A stretch of DNA of 64,000 nt from Puniceicoccus vermicola (GCF_014230055.1 NZ_JACHVA010000053.1:62001-126000); one strand, 5' to 3'; positions 10,301 through 19,962 are shown, counted from the stretch's first letter. Translations and numbers: made by a program. The notes: generated by a model not told the origin, from the letters alone.

Positions 10301-13300
10301 TCCAACTATCTCCGCCATTGGCTGAATAGAGAATTCGTCCTTCATTTCCGACCGCGAGAAGCCCTCCGGACGAGTCGACTGCCACAGCATTCAAAGACAT
10401 CGTTTCGCTTGCGAATGATGATACATTCCACGTGTCGCCAAAACTCTCACTGGACACGACCGAATTGCCACCCACTGCGACAAGAGTTCCGTCCGTGTAG
10501 ATGATGTCTTCAAGATCGATTGTTACTCCGCTGTCGAGCGCAGTCCATTCGTCTCCGTTCAAGGATTTCCAAATGGCTCCGCCATCTCCGACGGCGAAGA
10601 ATTCGCCCGCGGCATATACAATGCGATTCAAACTCGGCAAACCGGAATCCGGTAAGAGAAACCAATCTACACCGTTTTCCGAATACATGGGGATTCCCCC
10701 TTCACCCACAGCGAGATAGATGTCCGGGACACCGCCAAAAGCCAGATCCCTAAGTTGTCCGGAACCATTGGCTTGAAGAGCCCAATTTTGACCGTCGGAA
10801 GAGGAAACGACCGTTTCCGCATCACCGACGGCGTAGAAACGGGATCCGGCGAAAGCGACTCCATAGAAATCGTTTGCGGATCCGGAGGTGCGGGTTTGCC
10901 AGACATCTCCGGTCTCCGCAGATTCTACATTGATCTCATCCTCCACCGGAGGGGCTGCTTCGTAATCATCGTCACCGGATTGAGTGGCTTGGACCGTAAC
11001 CGTCCCGCTCCCGTTAAAGGAAAGCTGATCCCCGCCAGTGATCGAAGCCGGGCCACTAATCACGGAGAAAGTGACCTCGAGACCACTCGTCGCCGTTGCG
11101 GTGAGTGTCAAGGGAGGGTCCGCCTCGCCCGCTGACTCAGGCAATTCGAAATCAATCGTCTGGGAGGCCTTGGCTGCCGTGAAGGAGCGAACGGCTTCGG
11201 AGGCCGCTGCAAAGGTATCGTCACCTGATTGGTTTGCAGTGAGAGTTACGGAACCGGCTCCCGTGAGAGTCACGGTCGCGGTACCGTCTGTTTGATCAGA
11301 GATGATGGCAGGACCGGATTCGACGGCGATGAAGGGAACGAGACTCGAGGAGCTCTCGGCGGTCACCGTGAACGCACTCTGCCCGAAGGTCTTCGCCGAG
11401 ATCGATCCCGGTGCCGCCGACGCCGGCTCTCCAAAGAAGTCGATCGTCTGAGCGGAAAGGAGTACCTCAAAGGAGACCTCTACTGGGGTCGCCGCGTCGT
11501 AGCGAACACTCCCCGACTGAGTGGCGCGAACGACCACTGTGCCGGAAACTCCATCGAGAACAATTTCGTCTCCGGAGAGTGTGGCCGGGCCACTCACGAT
11601 CTCGAGAGTCACCGGCAAGCCGCTCGTCGCGATGACCTGAGGTTCAAAGGCGGGATCCGAAACGATCTTATCGCCGATCGGTAAGAAGATGATCTCCTGA
11701 GACTCCCGCTGTTCAATGCGACCCGAAGTTACAATTGTTTGGAAATCTCCGACCAAGGTAAAGACGCCGTTGAAGAAAGCTGCATCGTTGAGCTGATAGT
11801 CGGTGCCAACCGGACGGCTATACCAATCCGACGAGTTATTGGAGGAGAGAACGACCCCATCGGCTCCGGTGGTGATGAAGTTATTTTGCCCGAACGATAC
11901 CGTCCTGAGATCTGCGGAAGTGCCCGATGCGCGTGCAGTCCAGGAAACCCCTTCATCCACCGAAACGTAAATCGCTCCCGATTCTCCGGCGGCTGTCCAA
12001 TATCCGCCCGCCGTCAGGTCGCCGTAACCGATTGCCCAAAGATCTTCGCTGATTCCCGAAGTTTGCGCCGTCCAAGTTTTCCCATCCGGACTGGTAAGAA
12101 CGACACCTTGGTCGCCCACGGCCATGAATTGAGCGTCCGCAAAGAAGATTGAATTCAGATCCGCGACCACCCCATCAGCATCTTCGACCGTCCAAACGGA
12201 GGCTCCGGCGTTGAAGAGGATCGTCGCTTCATCCCCAACGGCGACCAAATTTCCGTTCCCGGATGCAATGCCATTCAGTTGTTTCAGAAGGGGTGGTTCT
12301 GCGGATTGCCACACATCGCCATCCTCCGACAGGAGAATCGTCCCAAAGCTACCGACCGCCGCGAAACCGTTGTCATAAGTCGTCACCGCGTTCAGATCAA
12401 CCTGCCCGGGCAGTTCCGGTATCTCACTCGGCGTCACCCAACGGATTGAATCGTCACTGCGTAAGATCGTACTCGCACCCCCGACGGCGACATACTGGCC
12501 CAAAGAATCCACCGCGACTCCGTTCAAGGGCTGGAGATTTTCCGTAGTGCGAAGCACCCAATATTCCGCATCGTCCGAATAGAGAATCCGCCCGTCGTCT
12601 CCGACCGCAACGTAACTTTGGTTTCCGAACGCCAGGCCATTGAGAGTTTCGGTGATTCCGGGAAAACTGAGAAAACTCGGATCGATTCCTGAAATCGCAC
12701 CATTTTCACCGGCATAGACGAATCCTCCGAATCCATTTCCTTCGGAATAGAGAGAGGCATAGGTGGTGAAACCGCCGACGGACCACGAACCCCATCCATC
12801 GGCGAGAAGATCGTAGACCACCCGCCCAGTTCCAAAGGCGCGGACCACATCATCTCCCGCAGATACGGTGAGGAGGTCTGCGGAGAAATAAACACCGGGC
12901 TCAACCTCCGGACTGATCTGCCTCGTCCAGGTCTGCCCGTCGGTCGAGAAGAACCACTGCGACATCAATTCCGGACCGTCTGGAAGTTCAAAGTTGGCGG
13001 CTTCTCCAACCGCGACCCAGAGCTCATATTCCGGATAGTAGACTGAATCCCACAAAGTCGCAGAGCCATTTACTCCATTGACTGATCCTCCGTCCCAACC
13101 GACTCCATCCGTAGAGTAAAAGATGCTTGAGGCTTCTCCCGTGACCACAAACAGGCCGTCTCCGAACGAAACACTGTTCACGGGAATCGTCCACGTTGTA
13201 ACGACAGTCCAATTCTCTGTATCTGTGGAACTAATCAATTTCTGCCCACCTACGGCGAGGTAAAGACCGTTCCCGTAAGCGACTCCCAACAGATTTTGAG

Positions 13301-15917
13301 TCAGGGGCGTTCCATTCGTTTCCTGAACCGCTCGTTCCTCCCAGTTCTGGCCGTCTTCGGAGACAAGGATTTGACCCGCGTCGCCAACGGCAACGAAACC
13401 GTTATTTCCGTAGACCACATCGTTGATGTTGTCCCCCGCTTCACCGGAGTAGCGGAAAGTCCACTCTTCGAGTCCGGTCGAGCCGGCAGTCGGCGTGGTT
13501 AGGATTCCCCCAAAGTCGGTGACCGCGACAAAGTTATCGCCGACTACGGTAGCTCCGTAAATCGTATTCTGAGTCGCTGCGACCTGAGATTCCCAACTGC
13601 CACTGTTGTCGGAGACGAGAAGAGCGAATCCCGTTCCGAACGCATAGAAAGTATCGTCGAAATACAAAGCCGCGAAAAGATCTCGGGTAACCGTAGAGAT
13701 GTGGCTCGTCCACGTCGTTCCGTTGGGCGAAGTCAAAATACTCCCGTTCTCGCCGACGGCCAGAAATTCCGAGTCTGAAACGGCTACGGCGTAAAGGTCT
13801 TCATCAACATTCGCAGACCCCTGAGACCAATCCTCGCCATCAAACGAGTAAGCGATTCTTCCCTGATCGCCAACCGCTACGAATTTTCCAGACCTACTGG
13901 AGACACCATTGAGATCAATACTCCCACCCGTGTGCTGTTCCCACACGTCCGCGTCACCTGAAGAAAGTGTCGTCAGCCCATCCCCGACCGCTACGTAGAC
14001 AGACGTGGTCTCATCGTAATGGACGGCATTCAAGTCGCCGGAAAAAGTTCCTCCAAAAATTCCGTTAATACTAGAGGCCAAGTTCCAAGTGGTTCCGTCG
14101 GTTGAATAGTAAATCGAACCACTGGTTCCGACGACGACAAAGTTTCCACCCCCGAAAGTCACGCCCCGGAGGTCTTCGGCTGAAATCGGACTCAGTTGGA
14201 TCCAAGTCGCGCCCTCGTTGCTAGAACGATAGACCTCGCCATCATCCCCGACCGCGACGGAGATGGTGCCATCGGAGGCGACAGATCGAAAGGAAAACGG
14301 GGTGGTCGAATCACGGAGAGTCCAGTCGAATCCGCTTCCGGACGATGCAATGGATTCGTTCTGCCCCACTGCCAAGAGGAGGCCATCGATAAACGCCATC
14401 CCTTGGACATCGAAGCGAAACGGAGTGACCGATTCAACCCATCGGTCGCCGTTGTCGCGGTTCGAACGGATGACTCTCCCGTTTTCCCCGGCGGCGACGA
14501 GATAACGGTCATTGAATTGAATCGAATCCAAATCGTAGTTGGCACCCGTGTTGACGGTGGTCCAAATCGAAGTGGAATTCACTCCAGTGCGGATTACCGT
14601 TCCCCCGTCGCCGACAATGTAGGTAATGCCTTCCGGGGTCGTCAGTCCGTCACGGTAATCCCCACTGAATCCGGCAGCATTCAAGCTCCAGGAACCTGGA
14701 TTCCCGACAAACCAACTTCCCGATTGCCCGACGACCTGCCACGCCCCAATGCCATCGGAGTAGAAAACCCCATTCGGGACGATCGGATAGGCAGGATAGC
14801 TCATGTCCTGGACCCATGCCAACCCGTCGGAAGATCGATAGAGAACGGACTGGCCCCCTGAGCCTGTTCCTACAGTAACGAATTCATTCGTATCGTCGGA
14901 GTATGCGACCGCGCGCAAATTCACCCCGGCAGCAATCCCACTGTTGCCATCGACCCAAGTCGATCCATCCAACGACATAAAGACCGCTGCATCGCTTCCG
15001 ACCGCCACGTAGCGATTACTCCCATAAGCGACCCCTAGCAGGTCACTGCTGACGCCCAAGGCAGGCTCCGTCCATGTGGAAGAGTCGGTCGGGTCGCTTC
15101 CTTCAATAAGGAGGGCTCCAGCACCTACGGCGACAAACTGGGTTCCCGCATCGTTCGCAACAACATCGTAAAGATAATCCGTGAGCGACAACTGGGGTTC
15201 CCGCCAAGTCCAAAGATCGAGAAAACCCGGCCCGCCAGCCGGTTCCTTGCCTCCGACAACGAGGGTTTTGTTCACAAAAGTTGCGGCGACGAGATCCGCT
15301 TCGGGATCGCCAGCATCGTAGCTTGTTTGGTCGGCGAAAGCCTGAAGCTGAATGCCTCCAGCACCATACACATTCACCTCACCGGTATCCCCGTCCACTT
15401 CACCCGGACCATCAATAATCCTAAATCCCCGTGCCTGGCCCACATCCGGGTCCACCTCTACGGTCACGGGAAATGAAGGATCTCCCAAATCGACCGCTGG
15501 AAGATCGACAAAAGAAACCTCCTGTGTGCGGCGGACGGTAAAGGTCCGAGTTTCAGTATCCACCACGGATCCCTCAACGGTGAGGGTGGCGAGAAGAGTC
15601 ACCTGAGCGGAATCGTCTTCACTCACCGAAATGGTCACCTCATTCTCGAGCAACCCAATGGGAACCACCGGCTGCCCACCCCGAGTCGAGGGTAAGACGG
15701 AATCGATGGTGTAGGATACCTCCCCTTCGGATGCAGCAGAGGTAATTTCAAAAGAATCGTCACCAATGACCCGATCAGCGATCGAACCCGAGCCTCCGGA
15801 GCCCTCTTCTCCGAAAAAGGTGATCTCCTGCCCTTGAAGGGCCGCCGTCCCGACGATCGTGAAGAAAAACAAAACAAGCAGTGAACGCCAGCGGCAGAAA
15901 CAGGGGGGATTGATCAT
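7332..15917 (-). CDS. Giant exported BNR-type beta-propeller / Ig-like repeat protein
   Basis: A 2861-residue protein. The ATG at 15917 is chosen over one 21 bases upstream because AAGGA (complement of 15923-15927) lies five bases before it and the signal peptide (MINPP...VLFFFTIVGTAALQGQ) then starts cleanly. Dozens of roughly 40-residue units of the type YGNGxYVAVGDxGxILxSxDGxxW fill residues about 230-1400, 1670-1940 and 2420-2720, as in Ycf48/BNR-like propellers. Between them lie Ig-like MBG-type units with KASQTIDF-like starts (about 1400-1670 and 1960-2400). The C-terminus has a DPDGDGYSVALEYALLGDP module common in Verrucomicrobia secreted proteins. No PEP-CTERM or LPXTG-type anchor is visible. 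A surface or adhesion role is only a guess. Confidence 0.85.
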   Translation of the reverse strand: MINPPCFCRWRSLLVLFFFTIVGTAALQGQEITFFGEEGSGGSGSIADRVIGDDSFEITSAASEGEVSYTIDSVLPSTRGGQPVVPIGLLENEVTISVSEDDSAQVTLLATLTVEGSVVDTETRTFTVRRTQEVSFVDLPAVDLGDPSFPVTVEVDPDVGQARGFRIIDGPGEVDGDTGEVNVYGAGGIQLQAFADQTSYDAGDPEADLVAATFVNKTLVVGGKEPAGGPGFLDLWTWREPQLSLTDYLYDVVANDAGTQFVAVGAGALLIEGSDPTDSSTWTEPALGVSSDLLGVAYGSNRYVAVGSDAAVFMSLDGSTWVDGNSGIAAGVNLRAVAYSDDTNEFVTVGTGSGGQSVLYRSSDGLAWVQDMSYPAYPIVPNGVFYSDGIGAWQVVGQSGSWFVGNPGSWSLNAAGFSGDYRDGLTTPEGITYIVGDGGTVIRTGVNSTSIWTTVNTGANYDLDSIQFNDRYLVAAGENGRVIRSNRDNGDRWVESVTPFRFDVQGMAFIDGLLLAVGQNESIASSGSGFDWTLRDSTTPFSFRSVASDGTISVAVGDDGEVYRSSNEGATWIQLSPISAEDLRGVTFGGGNFVVVGTSGSIYYSTDGTTWNLASSINGIFGGTFSGDLNAVHYDETTSVYVAVGDGLTTLSSGDADVWEQHTGGSIDLNGVSSRSGKFVAVGDQGRIAYSFDGEDWSQGSANVDEDLYAVAVSDSEFLAVGENGSILTSPNGTTWTSHISTVTRDLFAALYFDDTFYAFGTGFALLVSDNSGSWESQVAATQNTIYGATVVGDNFVAVTDFGGILTTPTAGSTGLEEWTFRYSGEAGDNINDVVYGNNGFVAVGDAGQILVSEDGQNWEERAVQETNGTPLTQNLLGVAYGNGLYLAVGGQKLISSTDTENWTVVTTWTIPVNSVSFGDGLFVVTGEASSIFYSTDGVGWDGGSVNGVNGSATLWDSVYYPEYELWVAVGEAANFELPDGPELMSQWFFSTDGQTWTRQISPEVEPGVYFSADLLTVSAGDDVVRAFGTGRVVYDLLADGWGSWSVGGFTTYASLYSEGNGFGGFVYAGENGAISGIDPSFLSFPGITETLNGLAFGNQSYVAVGDDGRILYSDDAEYWVLRTTENLQPLNGVAVDSLGQYVAVGGASTILRSDDSIRWVTPSEIPELPGQVDLNAVTTYDNGFAAVGSFGTILLSEDGDVWQSAEPPLLKQLNGIASGNGNLVAVGDEATILFNAGASVWTVEDADGVVADLNSIFFADAQFMAVGDQGVVLTSPDGKTWTAQTSGISEDLWAIGYGDLTAGGYWTAAGESGAIYVSVDEGVSWTARASGTSADLRTVSFGQNNFITTGADGVVLSSNNSSDWYSRPVGTDYQLNDAAFFNGVFTLVGDFQTIVTSGRIEQRESQEIIFLPIGDKIVSDPAFEPQVIATSGLPVTLEIVSGPATLSGDEIVLDGVSGTVVVRATQSGSVRYDAATPVEVSFEVLLSAQTIDFFGEPASAAPGSISAKTFGQSAFTVTAESSSSLVPFIAVESGPAIISDQTDGTATVTLTGAGSVTLTANQSGDDTFAAASEAVRSFTAAKASQTIDFELPESAGEADPPLTLTATATSGLEVTFSVISGPASITGGDQLSFNGSGTVTVQATQSGDDDYEAAPPVEDEINVESAETGDVWQTRTSGSANDFYGVAFAGSRFYAVGDAETVVSSSDGQNWALQANGSGQLRDLAFGGVPDIYLAVGEGGIPMYSENGVDWFLLPDSGLPSLNRIVYAAGEFFAVGDGGAIWKSLNGDEWTALDSGVTIDLEDIIYTDGTLVAVGGNSVVSSESFGDTWNVSSFASETMSLNAVAVDSSGGLLAVGNEGRILYSANGGDSWSVRPSPAPVTFQAATYGSGRFITVGDGGVIYTSSDNGQTWILRESGTTQNLHDITYRDSIFVIVGEGGTILSSGLSNPNKIERTLDFPAVSSPSGGLTTTLTATALAGGTPTDQLVEFNLVSGSGTITDRTLQGDGSTTATLEVSGYPGEYVVRASLPVDEEYLAVPGIDQSFTVVGETQTYTNLFPAEGGLSYSSSPIGLSATSIDATTSDPTGLGVQFEIVSGDATISGTSMTLNPGAVGSDVVVRLYNSGDATYSPLSETVTYSITAEETEIVFNAIPDKLLSDENFFIQAATSDGEDVGIQVIQGASLISLRNYYQSDGNGNETYVHEVSIEGSIGSQGEVILEAYALPSSGVTAEPVRQSFYISRYRQNITFSDPGSKTFGDPPFVLNASADGGGEVTFSLADSTVASLDGNTVTILSSGTIIITAEAEPNGDYGPATGELSVPVSKASQTLEFEEIDNQFEGSVISIPLVARTYIGDNDSPASSADYPISFTVVEGADIASISGSTLTLNGTSGTVKVQATQGGNVNVFAADPVEQSFTVSNFGRGPVNTTDNFYGAAYGDGQFVAVALGGSIARTVEASTDPSNWEAMVPAPNSPIFYDVTYGAEKFVAVGFNGAVQYSTDNGVSWNSTSASTINVLGAVEYGMGLFVAIETGASGNYHTSANGVNWTRRSLPTTNPLTDLVLGENTSGNPLFVAVGFSGTVLTSNTGTNWTRRTTGTLSYSMKSVAYGDGLFVAITNYGDYLYSQDGGVTWFQKEIPSSVLPDSPTLSSITFGNSTFKVVGSNGSVLTATKEAILEPINPADSSSRWIREISLGINTLNEVIFGGDRFVAVGENGTILISLPEVAAITLSEWIDSYDFSALTVGPVTGSDDPDGDGYSVALEYALLGDPVNPESGSLVQMVNSGGEIMLCFKRRLTSDVSIQIQESSDMVSWDTIRSYDPVSGAWDNADGLAESVDGNSVQVDFSIPSGASTMFLRVRVVE

Positions 15918-15922
15918 AATTT

Positions 15923-15927
15923 TCCTT
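15923..15927 (-). promoter_or_regulatory. Ribosome binding site deciding the giant gene's start
   Basis: AAGGA on the minus strand, five bases before the ATG at 15917. It lies inside the longer reading frame that would start at 15938, so it argues for the shorter protein. Confidence 0.6.
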
Positions 15928-16107
15928 AAGTCGCCCATCTAGAAGGAATTAAAGGCTCTAATTTCTTGCGAATCATACAACCCTCAAGCTCTGCTTCAAG
16001 CCAACAAAGGAGCACCGCGGGCGTTGACTCAAATTTTACATATACGGGTCAATTTCCTCTAACGCGGAGCTAGTCTCTCGCATTCACAAATCCCATTACC
16101 CTTCAAT

Positions 16108-17829
16108 TTGCGAACGGCATCCTTTTTGGACATTGACCGAATTTTAGAGCAACCATACCATTTCGGCTCAGTGACGCAAGCTCCGCCCCCTTCGCCTGAA
16201 AGAAATCTCATTCCGGAACCGGATCGTCTGGATTCTGGACTCAAGGACTTTCTCCGACTCTCTGGAGGGAATATCCTTTACTGCCTAAGTGCGCTTTCGG
16301 TCCTTTACGGGATCGCTGAGATCCTCGGCCCTCAACTGTTGAAGTCGACGGACTCCACTTCCGGTTTTCTGTGTGTCGGCGCGCTCAACGCCTACGAGCT
16401 GTCCGTGCTCGGGATCTTGATCTTCATCGTGGTGGTGCATCGGGTCATGGACGATGCCGTGACCTTGGTGTTGTTGATTCCTCCTTTTTTGGTGGGTAGC
16501 GCCGTAGCATTGGTGACAATCGCCTACAACAATCCTGAGCTGGCGCTTTCGATCGGGGCCGTCTGCGCGGCCGTCGGAATTGGGAAGATCGAAGCTCTCC
16601 GCCGTTGGATCGGTCTGAGGGTGAATTGGATCGCCTTCATCGGACTCGGCCTGGTCGTGGTCTGGAACTTTCTCACTGGAGTCCTTCTAGTCAAAGCTTC
16701 AGTTTCCGACAACGCACCCGATCTGGACACCCGCGGCTGGTGGCTCGCTTGCCTTCTCTTTCTCCTCCTTTCCGGCTTACTGGTCTTGAGCCAAATGATC
16801 CTGGCGGCTGATAAAGAAACAGACCCACGCACGCCCTTTCTCCGGCGCGCGTCTATGTTTCAATGCTTCTCCCTACTCCTTTTCAGCGCACTGGGAATTC
16901 ACCTTTATGCGCTGAGTTATATTTTCCACGTTCCGACCTCTCCAGGCGATTTCCTCCTCTTCGCGACACTATGCACCCTAATGCTCGTGGAAGTCATTTT
17001 CCAATCCACGGAGGATAACGGCGACGCGGCTGCGATCATTGCGGCGTTTCCGCTTTCGCTGGCAGTCGTCGGAGTTTTCAGCGGAGTCTTCTCTGCCCCG
17101 CGAGCACTCAATTTGGAAATTCTCGGTCATCCCCTGAGCTCGGCCATTTTGGGGAGCGTGGGGATGGTGTGGTTCGCCCTGAGAACCAGAAGTCAGGTGA
17201 GCGGATGGGTGGCCGGCGCGTATCTGCTCGGGGTGATATTTTTTATGGGCTACTCCCCCGGAAACCTGTCATCGCTTAACTGGATCTCGTCGGGAACCAC
17301 ACTCGTTATCGCTCTCTTCGTCGGAGGGCTCGTTTTCAAAAAGTCATCCCTGTGTCTCGTCGCCGTTGGGTTGGCGGCCGTCGGATCGACCGAGTTTCCC
17401 GCGTACCGGGACTTCTGGGCGCAACTGGACGTAGGAGCGGGCACCGGAATACTCTGGATTCTCGGACTCGGCTTTGTCTCCATCGCCCTCTGGTTCCGAG
17501 AGGACGACCTTCTCCCCCTCGGAGTCATCAGCGTCGTCATTCTGGTTTTCGCCGCGTTCACCACCTTCGAGCCGGTCCTACAGCCACGCGACTGGGTATC
17601 CATCGCTCTCCTAATCGGAGTCGGACTCGTCCTTTACATGCGCTTCCATCACTTGGCTCTCCCAGTGATTCTCCTGATCCCGATTCTGGAAAGGCTCTGG
17701 AAAGCTGTCGACTCACTTGGAAACTGGTGGTTTGTCATCCTCGGATTTGGCCTTCTCGTCTCCGGAGGCTGGTTTAGCAGCATCAAAGGTCGCCAGGCAA
17801 AGGCGGAAGAATTGCAAGATGAAGGCTGA
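16108..17829 (+). CDS. Polytopic membrane protein, unknown function
   Basis: A 573-residue protein with about 14-16 hydrophobic helices from residue 55 to the end, preceded by a roughly 50-residue soluble Pro-rich N-terminus and followed by a short charged tail. There is no transporter signature I recognise. The overall look (serial helices with few charged loops) resembles DUF2157/DUF2339-type predicted membrane proteins, but that is weak. The start is uncertain: the frame opens with TTG at 16108, and no ATG or clear ribosome site is near. Confidence 0.6.
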   Translation: MRTASFLDIDRILEQPYHFGSVTQAPPPSPERNLIPEPDRLDSGLKDFLRLSGGNILYCLSALSVLYGIAEILGPQLLKSTDSTSGFLCVGALNAYELSVLGILIFIVVVHRVMDDAVTLVLLIPPFLVGSAVALVTIAYNNPELALSIGAVCAAVGIGKIEALRRWIGLRVNWIAFIGLGLVVVWNFLTGVLLVKASVSDNAPDLDTRGWWLACLLFLLLSGLLVLSQMILAADKETDPRTPFLRRASMFQCFSLLLFSALGIHLYALSYIFHVPTSPGDFLLFATLCTLMLVEVIFQSTEDNGDAAAIIAAFPLSLAVVGVFSGVFSAPRALNLEILGHPLSSAILGSVGMVWFALRTRSQVSGWVAGAYLLGVIFFMGYSPGNLSSLNWISSGTTLVIALFVGGLVFKKSSLCLVAVGLAAVGSTEFPAYRDFWAQLDVGAGTGILWILGLGFVSIALWFREDDLLPLGVISVVILVFAAFTTFEPVLQPRDWVSIALLIGVGLVLYMRFHHLALPVILLIPILERLWKAVDSLGNWWFVILGFGLLVSGGWFSSIKGRQAKAEELQDEG

Positions 17830-17939
17830 GAAGCTCAGACCGGTATGGTGAAAAGAAAGGAGAAATGGGAGGTGGCGCAGCTGAACCAGAAGATTAGGCC
17901 ACGCACCGATTTTCTTTCGGCCCTCAGTTATCGAAGAAT

Positions 17940-18302
17940 ATGATGCCCGCTTTCCTCGTCGTTCTCACATTTTCGGTAACCACAGCCCTCAATGTTATCT
18001 ATTGGTATCATGGCGACGAACCGAATCCTTACTGGGAGAGTATTCTATTCTGCGTTTTAGCAGCCGTATGGGTAAAACTGGACTCGGAGCGGAGAAAAAT
18101 TCATTTCCCGACGGACTGGGTTTTGTTTTTCGGTGCAATCTACTTCCCCATCTACGTTTTTTATACCCGAGGCTGGAAAGGCGTATACACAATCCTGAGT
18201 CTCATCGGACTTTTTACCTGCTTCTCCATGCTCGAATACGGAATTGAGTCATTGATCTATATCTTTGTCTTCGATGGGGATATCTCGGAACTCTATCCAT
18301 AG
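17940..18302 (+). CDS. Small membrane protein, unknown function
   Basis: A 120-residue protein with three or four hydrophobic helices (about residues 2-18, 32-45, 55-75, 80-110), starting at ATG ATG (17940). There is no recognisable family. It stands alone downstream of the larger membrane protein, separated by 110 bases. Hydrophobicity and an intact frame are the main support. Confidence 0.5.
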   Translation: MMPAFLVVLTFSVTTALNVIYWYHGDEPNPYWESILFCVLAAVWVKLDSERRKIHFPTDWVLFFGAIYFPIYVFYTRGWKGVYTILSLIGLFTCFSMLEYGIESLIYIFVFDGDISELYP

Positions 18303-18466
18303 GGAACCATTGTTTTTGTTATTCGGTTCCTGGTTTTCATTTTCCTAATTTTCCGCGCCTCTGAATCGAGAGAAAAACCAGTCGAGCTGGTAACCGCTGA
18401 TGACCCCTTATTTCGTCCAGTGCGGGGAGTCTTGGAACGAAATGATCTGATTGTTCTCGGTGTTTC

Positions 18467-18541
18467 GGGAGCGCAGCGCTTCAGCCTGCGGGCGGAACCC
18501 GAAGAATGTACCGAAAACGCGGGCTGAAGCACCGCGCTCCC
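18467..18541. repeat. REP-like imperfect palindrome
   Basis: The arms 18467-18490 and 18518-18541 are reverse complements at 21 of 24 positions and enclose 27 bases. They contain GGGAGCGC and GCTTCAGCC. It lies in a 419-base gene-free gap (18303-18721) and resembles bacterial REP/BIME elements. No coding potential is seen across it. The rest of the gap shows nothing I can name. Confidence 0.6.
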
Positions 18542-18721
18542 TGAACCTCTGCGTGCTCTTCTCACAAAATGGCTGCAATTGCCAGGTGAAGTCCACGCAC
18601 TTCTAATTGCACCTCTTATTTCCGCTTATGGGAAAAATCCTAGGTTATTGACCATAAATGGAGCATCCGATAATGAAACCTCTGCGCATTCTAGACTGAA
18701 ACCTGCCTCTCCGTATCGATA

Positions 18722-19006
18722 ATGAAATACTACCCTCCCGTCCTTGTCGTCCTGCGGCTCGCTGCAGTGGTTATCATCCTTTTCTATCTCTACCGGCTCT
18801 TTGACACTTGGCTGACCCTCTCCCCTGGAGTCGGAGCCGTCAGATCTGATATAGGTAGTTTGGTCCGTTTTCAACGGGATCAAACCATGATGAAGAGTCT
18901 GATCACCGCTGTTGCGGGGGCGGTTCTATATGGAGTCGCGCCTTACCTCGCACGTCTTATCGTCTTGGGGGCAGAAACAAATCGATCTGAAGACGCGAAT
19001 CGTTGA
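18722..19006 (+). CDS. Small two-helix membrane protein
   Basis: A 94-residue protein with two hydrophobic segments (about residues 7-27 and 62-82) and a polar C-terminus. It starts at ATG 18722. No family is recognised. It could be a real small membrane protein, but the neighbourhood is sparse and rich in palindromes, so a chance ORF is not excluded. Confidence 0.4.
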   Translation: MKYYPPVLVVLRLAAVVIILFYLYRLFDTWLTLSPGVGAVRSDIGSLVRFQRDQTMMKSLITAVAGAVLYGVAPYLARLIVLGAETNRSEDANR

Positions 19007-19075
19007 GATCGGCAGAAAAAAGAATTCGCTCGGATTAACTGACATCTGCAGTCGCAGGATTTCTGAGGGGCTACC

Positions 19076-19098
19076 GTCGGGCGCTGAAGCGACCCGAC
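19076..19098. repeat. Short hairpin with REP-like core
   Basis: GTCGGG (19076-19081) pairs with CCCGAC (19093-19098), and the interior CGC-TGAA-GCG forms a nested stem with one bulged A. It carries the same GCTGAAGC core seen in the palindrome near 18.5 kb. It lies in the 256-base gap 19007-19262, which otherwise holds no gene. Confidence 0.45.
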
Positions 19099-19262
19099 CA
19101 CGATTTTCGGGGATGCGCCGTTGGCAACGCTTTCGGATTATCTATTAAAAACCGTGTAATTCTCAGGTCTCGAGCGGCGCTCTCACACCTTTTGCGGATT
19201 CTGCGCCTATTCGCAGCCGACGGTTCTTTCTTCGGGACGAACTGCCCGGTAGCGAGCTTCGC

Positions 19263-19865
19263 CTACCAGGTGAGATATCCCTGAAAACCTTTAACGGCCC
19301 AGACAGAGAAGTTTGAAACCCCGTGAGCGATGAAGCAGGGCAGAAGAGAGTGGCTTCGATTGCCGAAGGAGAAGCGCACGGCGTAAAACCAGAGGCTGTT
19401 CACGAGGACGAAAACGGTGCTGAAGACGCCTTTAGTGGTCCACTCAATCGAGAGGGTGCCGTCTTCCCACGACCAGAGGTAGGGATGAATCAGGGCAAAG
19501 AGGAGGGAAAAGCCGACAACACTCCCGACGAGCCAAGCCTTTCCTTTGTGGTCTACGACAAGATATCCACGGAAAACAATCTCTTCAATGATGGCGGCGG
19601 CGAGGATAGGAATGACGGCGATGGCCGCCATCTCGGTCTGCTCCGCGGTGAGGCCGAGGGCCGATTCGCCCCAGGTTTCCAGTAGCGTAAGAACGAGTCC
19701 ACCGATGCCGGCGATGATAAGAGTGCGAACTGGCGCGGTACTCGCTCCGGGAAATCCTCCCGTTCGTCCACTGCGACAATCCGAAATCCAAAACCACAGA
19801 ACGACAAATGCGATTCCACCGTAAATGAGACCACTCATCCACCCATCCGACTGGAGAAAATTCAT
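19263..19865 (-). CDS. CPBP (CAAX-like) intramembrane metalloprotease
   Basis: A 200-residue membrane protein. The three CPBP/Abi motifs are intact: EEIVFRG (about residue 95, the catalytic Glu pair and Arg), FALIHPYLW (FxxxH) and CFIAHGVSN (HxxxN). About six hydrophobic helices are visible. Family members are intramembrane proteases, some acting in CAAX processing and others in bacteriocin self-immunity; the substrate is unknown here. The start is set at the ATG at 19865. The frame can be extended to 20087, but that would run antisense through the RelE-like gene and gives an unlikely N-terminus. Confidence 0.8.
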   Translation of the reverse strand: MNFLQSDGWMSGLIYGGIAFVVLWFWISDCRSGRTGGFPGASTAPVRTLIIAGIGGLVLTLLETWGESALGLTAEQTEMAAIAVIPILAAAIIEEIVFRGYLVVDHKGKAWLVGSVVGFSLLFALIHPYLWSWEDGTLSIEWTTKGVFSTVFVLVNSLWFYAVRFSFGNRSHSLLPCFIAHGVSNFSVWAVKGFQGYLTW

Positions 19866-19962
19866 GCCCGGAGTCAAAAAGCCCCTTTTGCAGAAGGGAA
19901 GACTTTTCGGCTCTGAGTGCGCTTTGGATTTGCCAGTCTGGCTCCGAGGTCCATTCTCAAAG

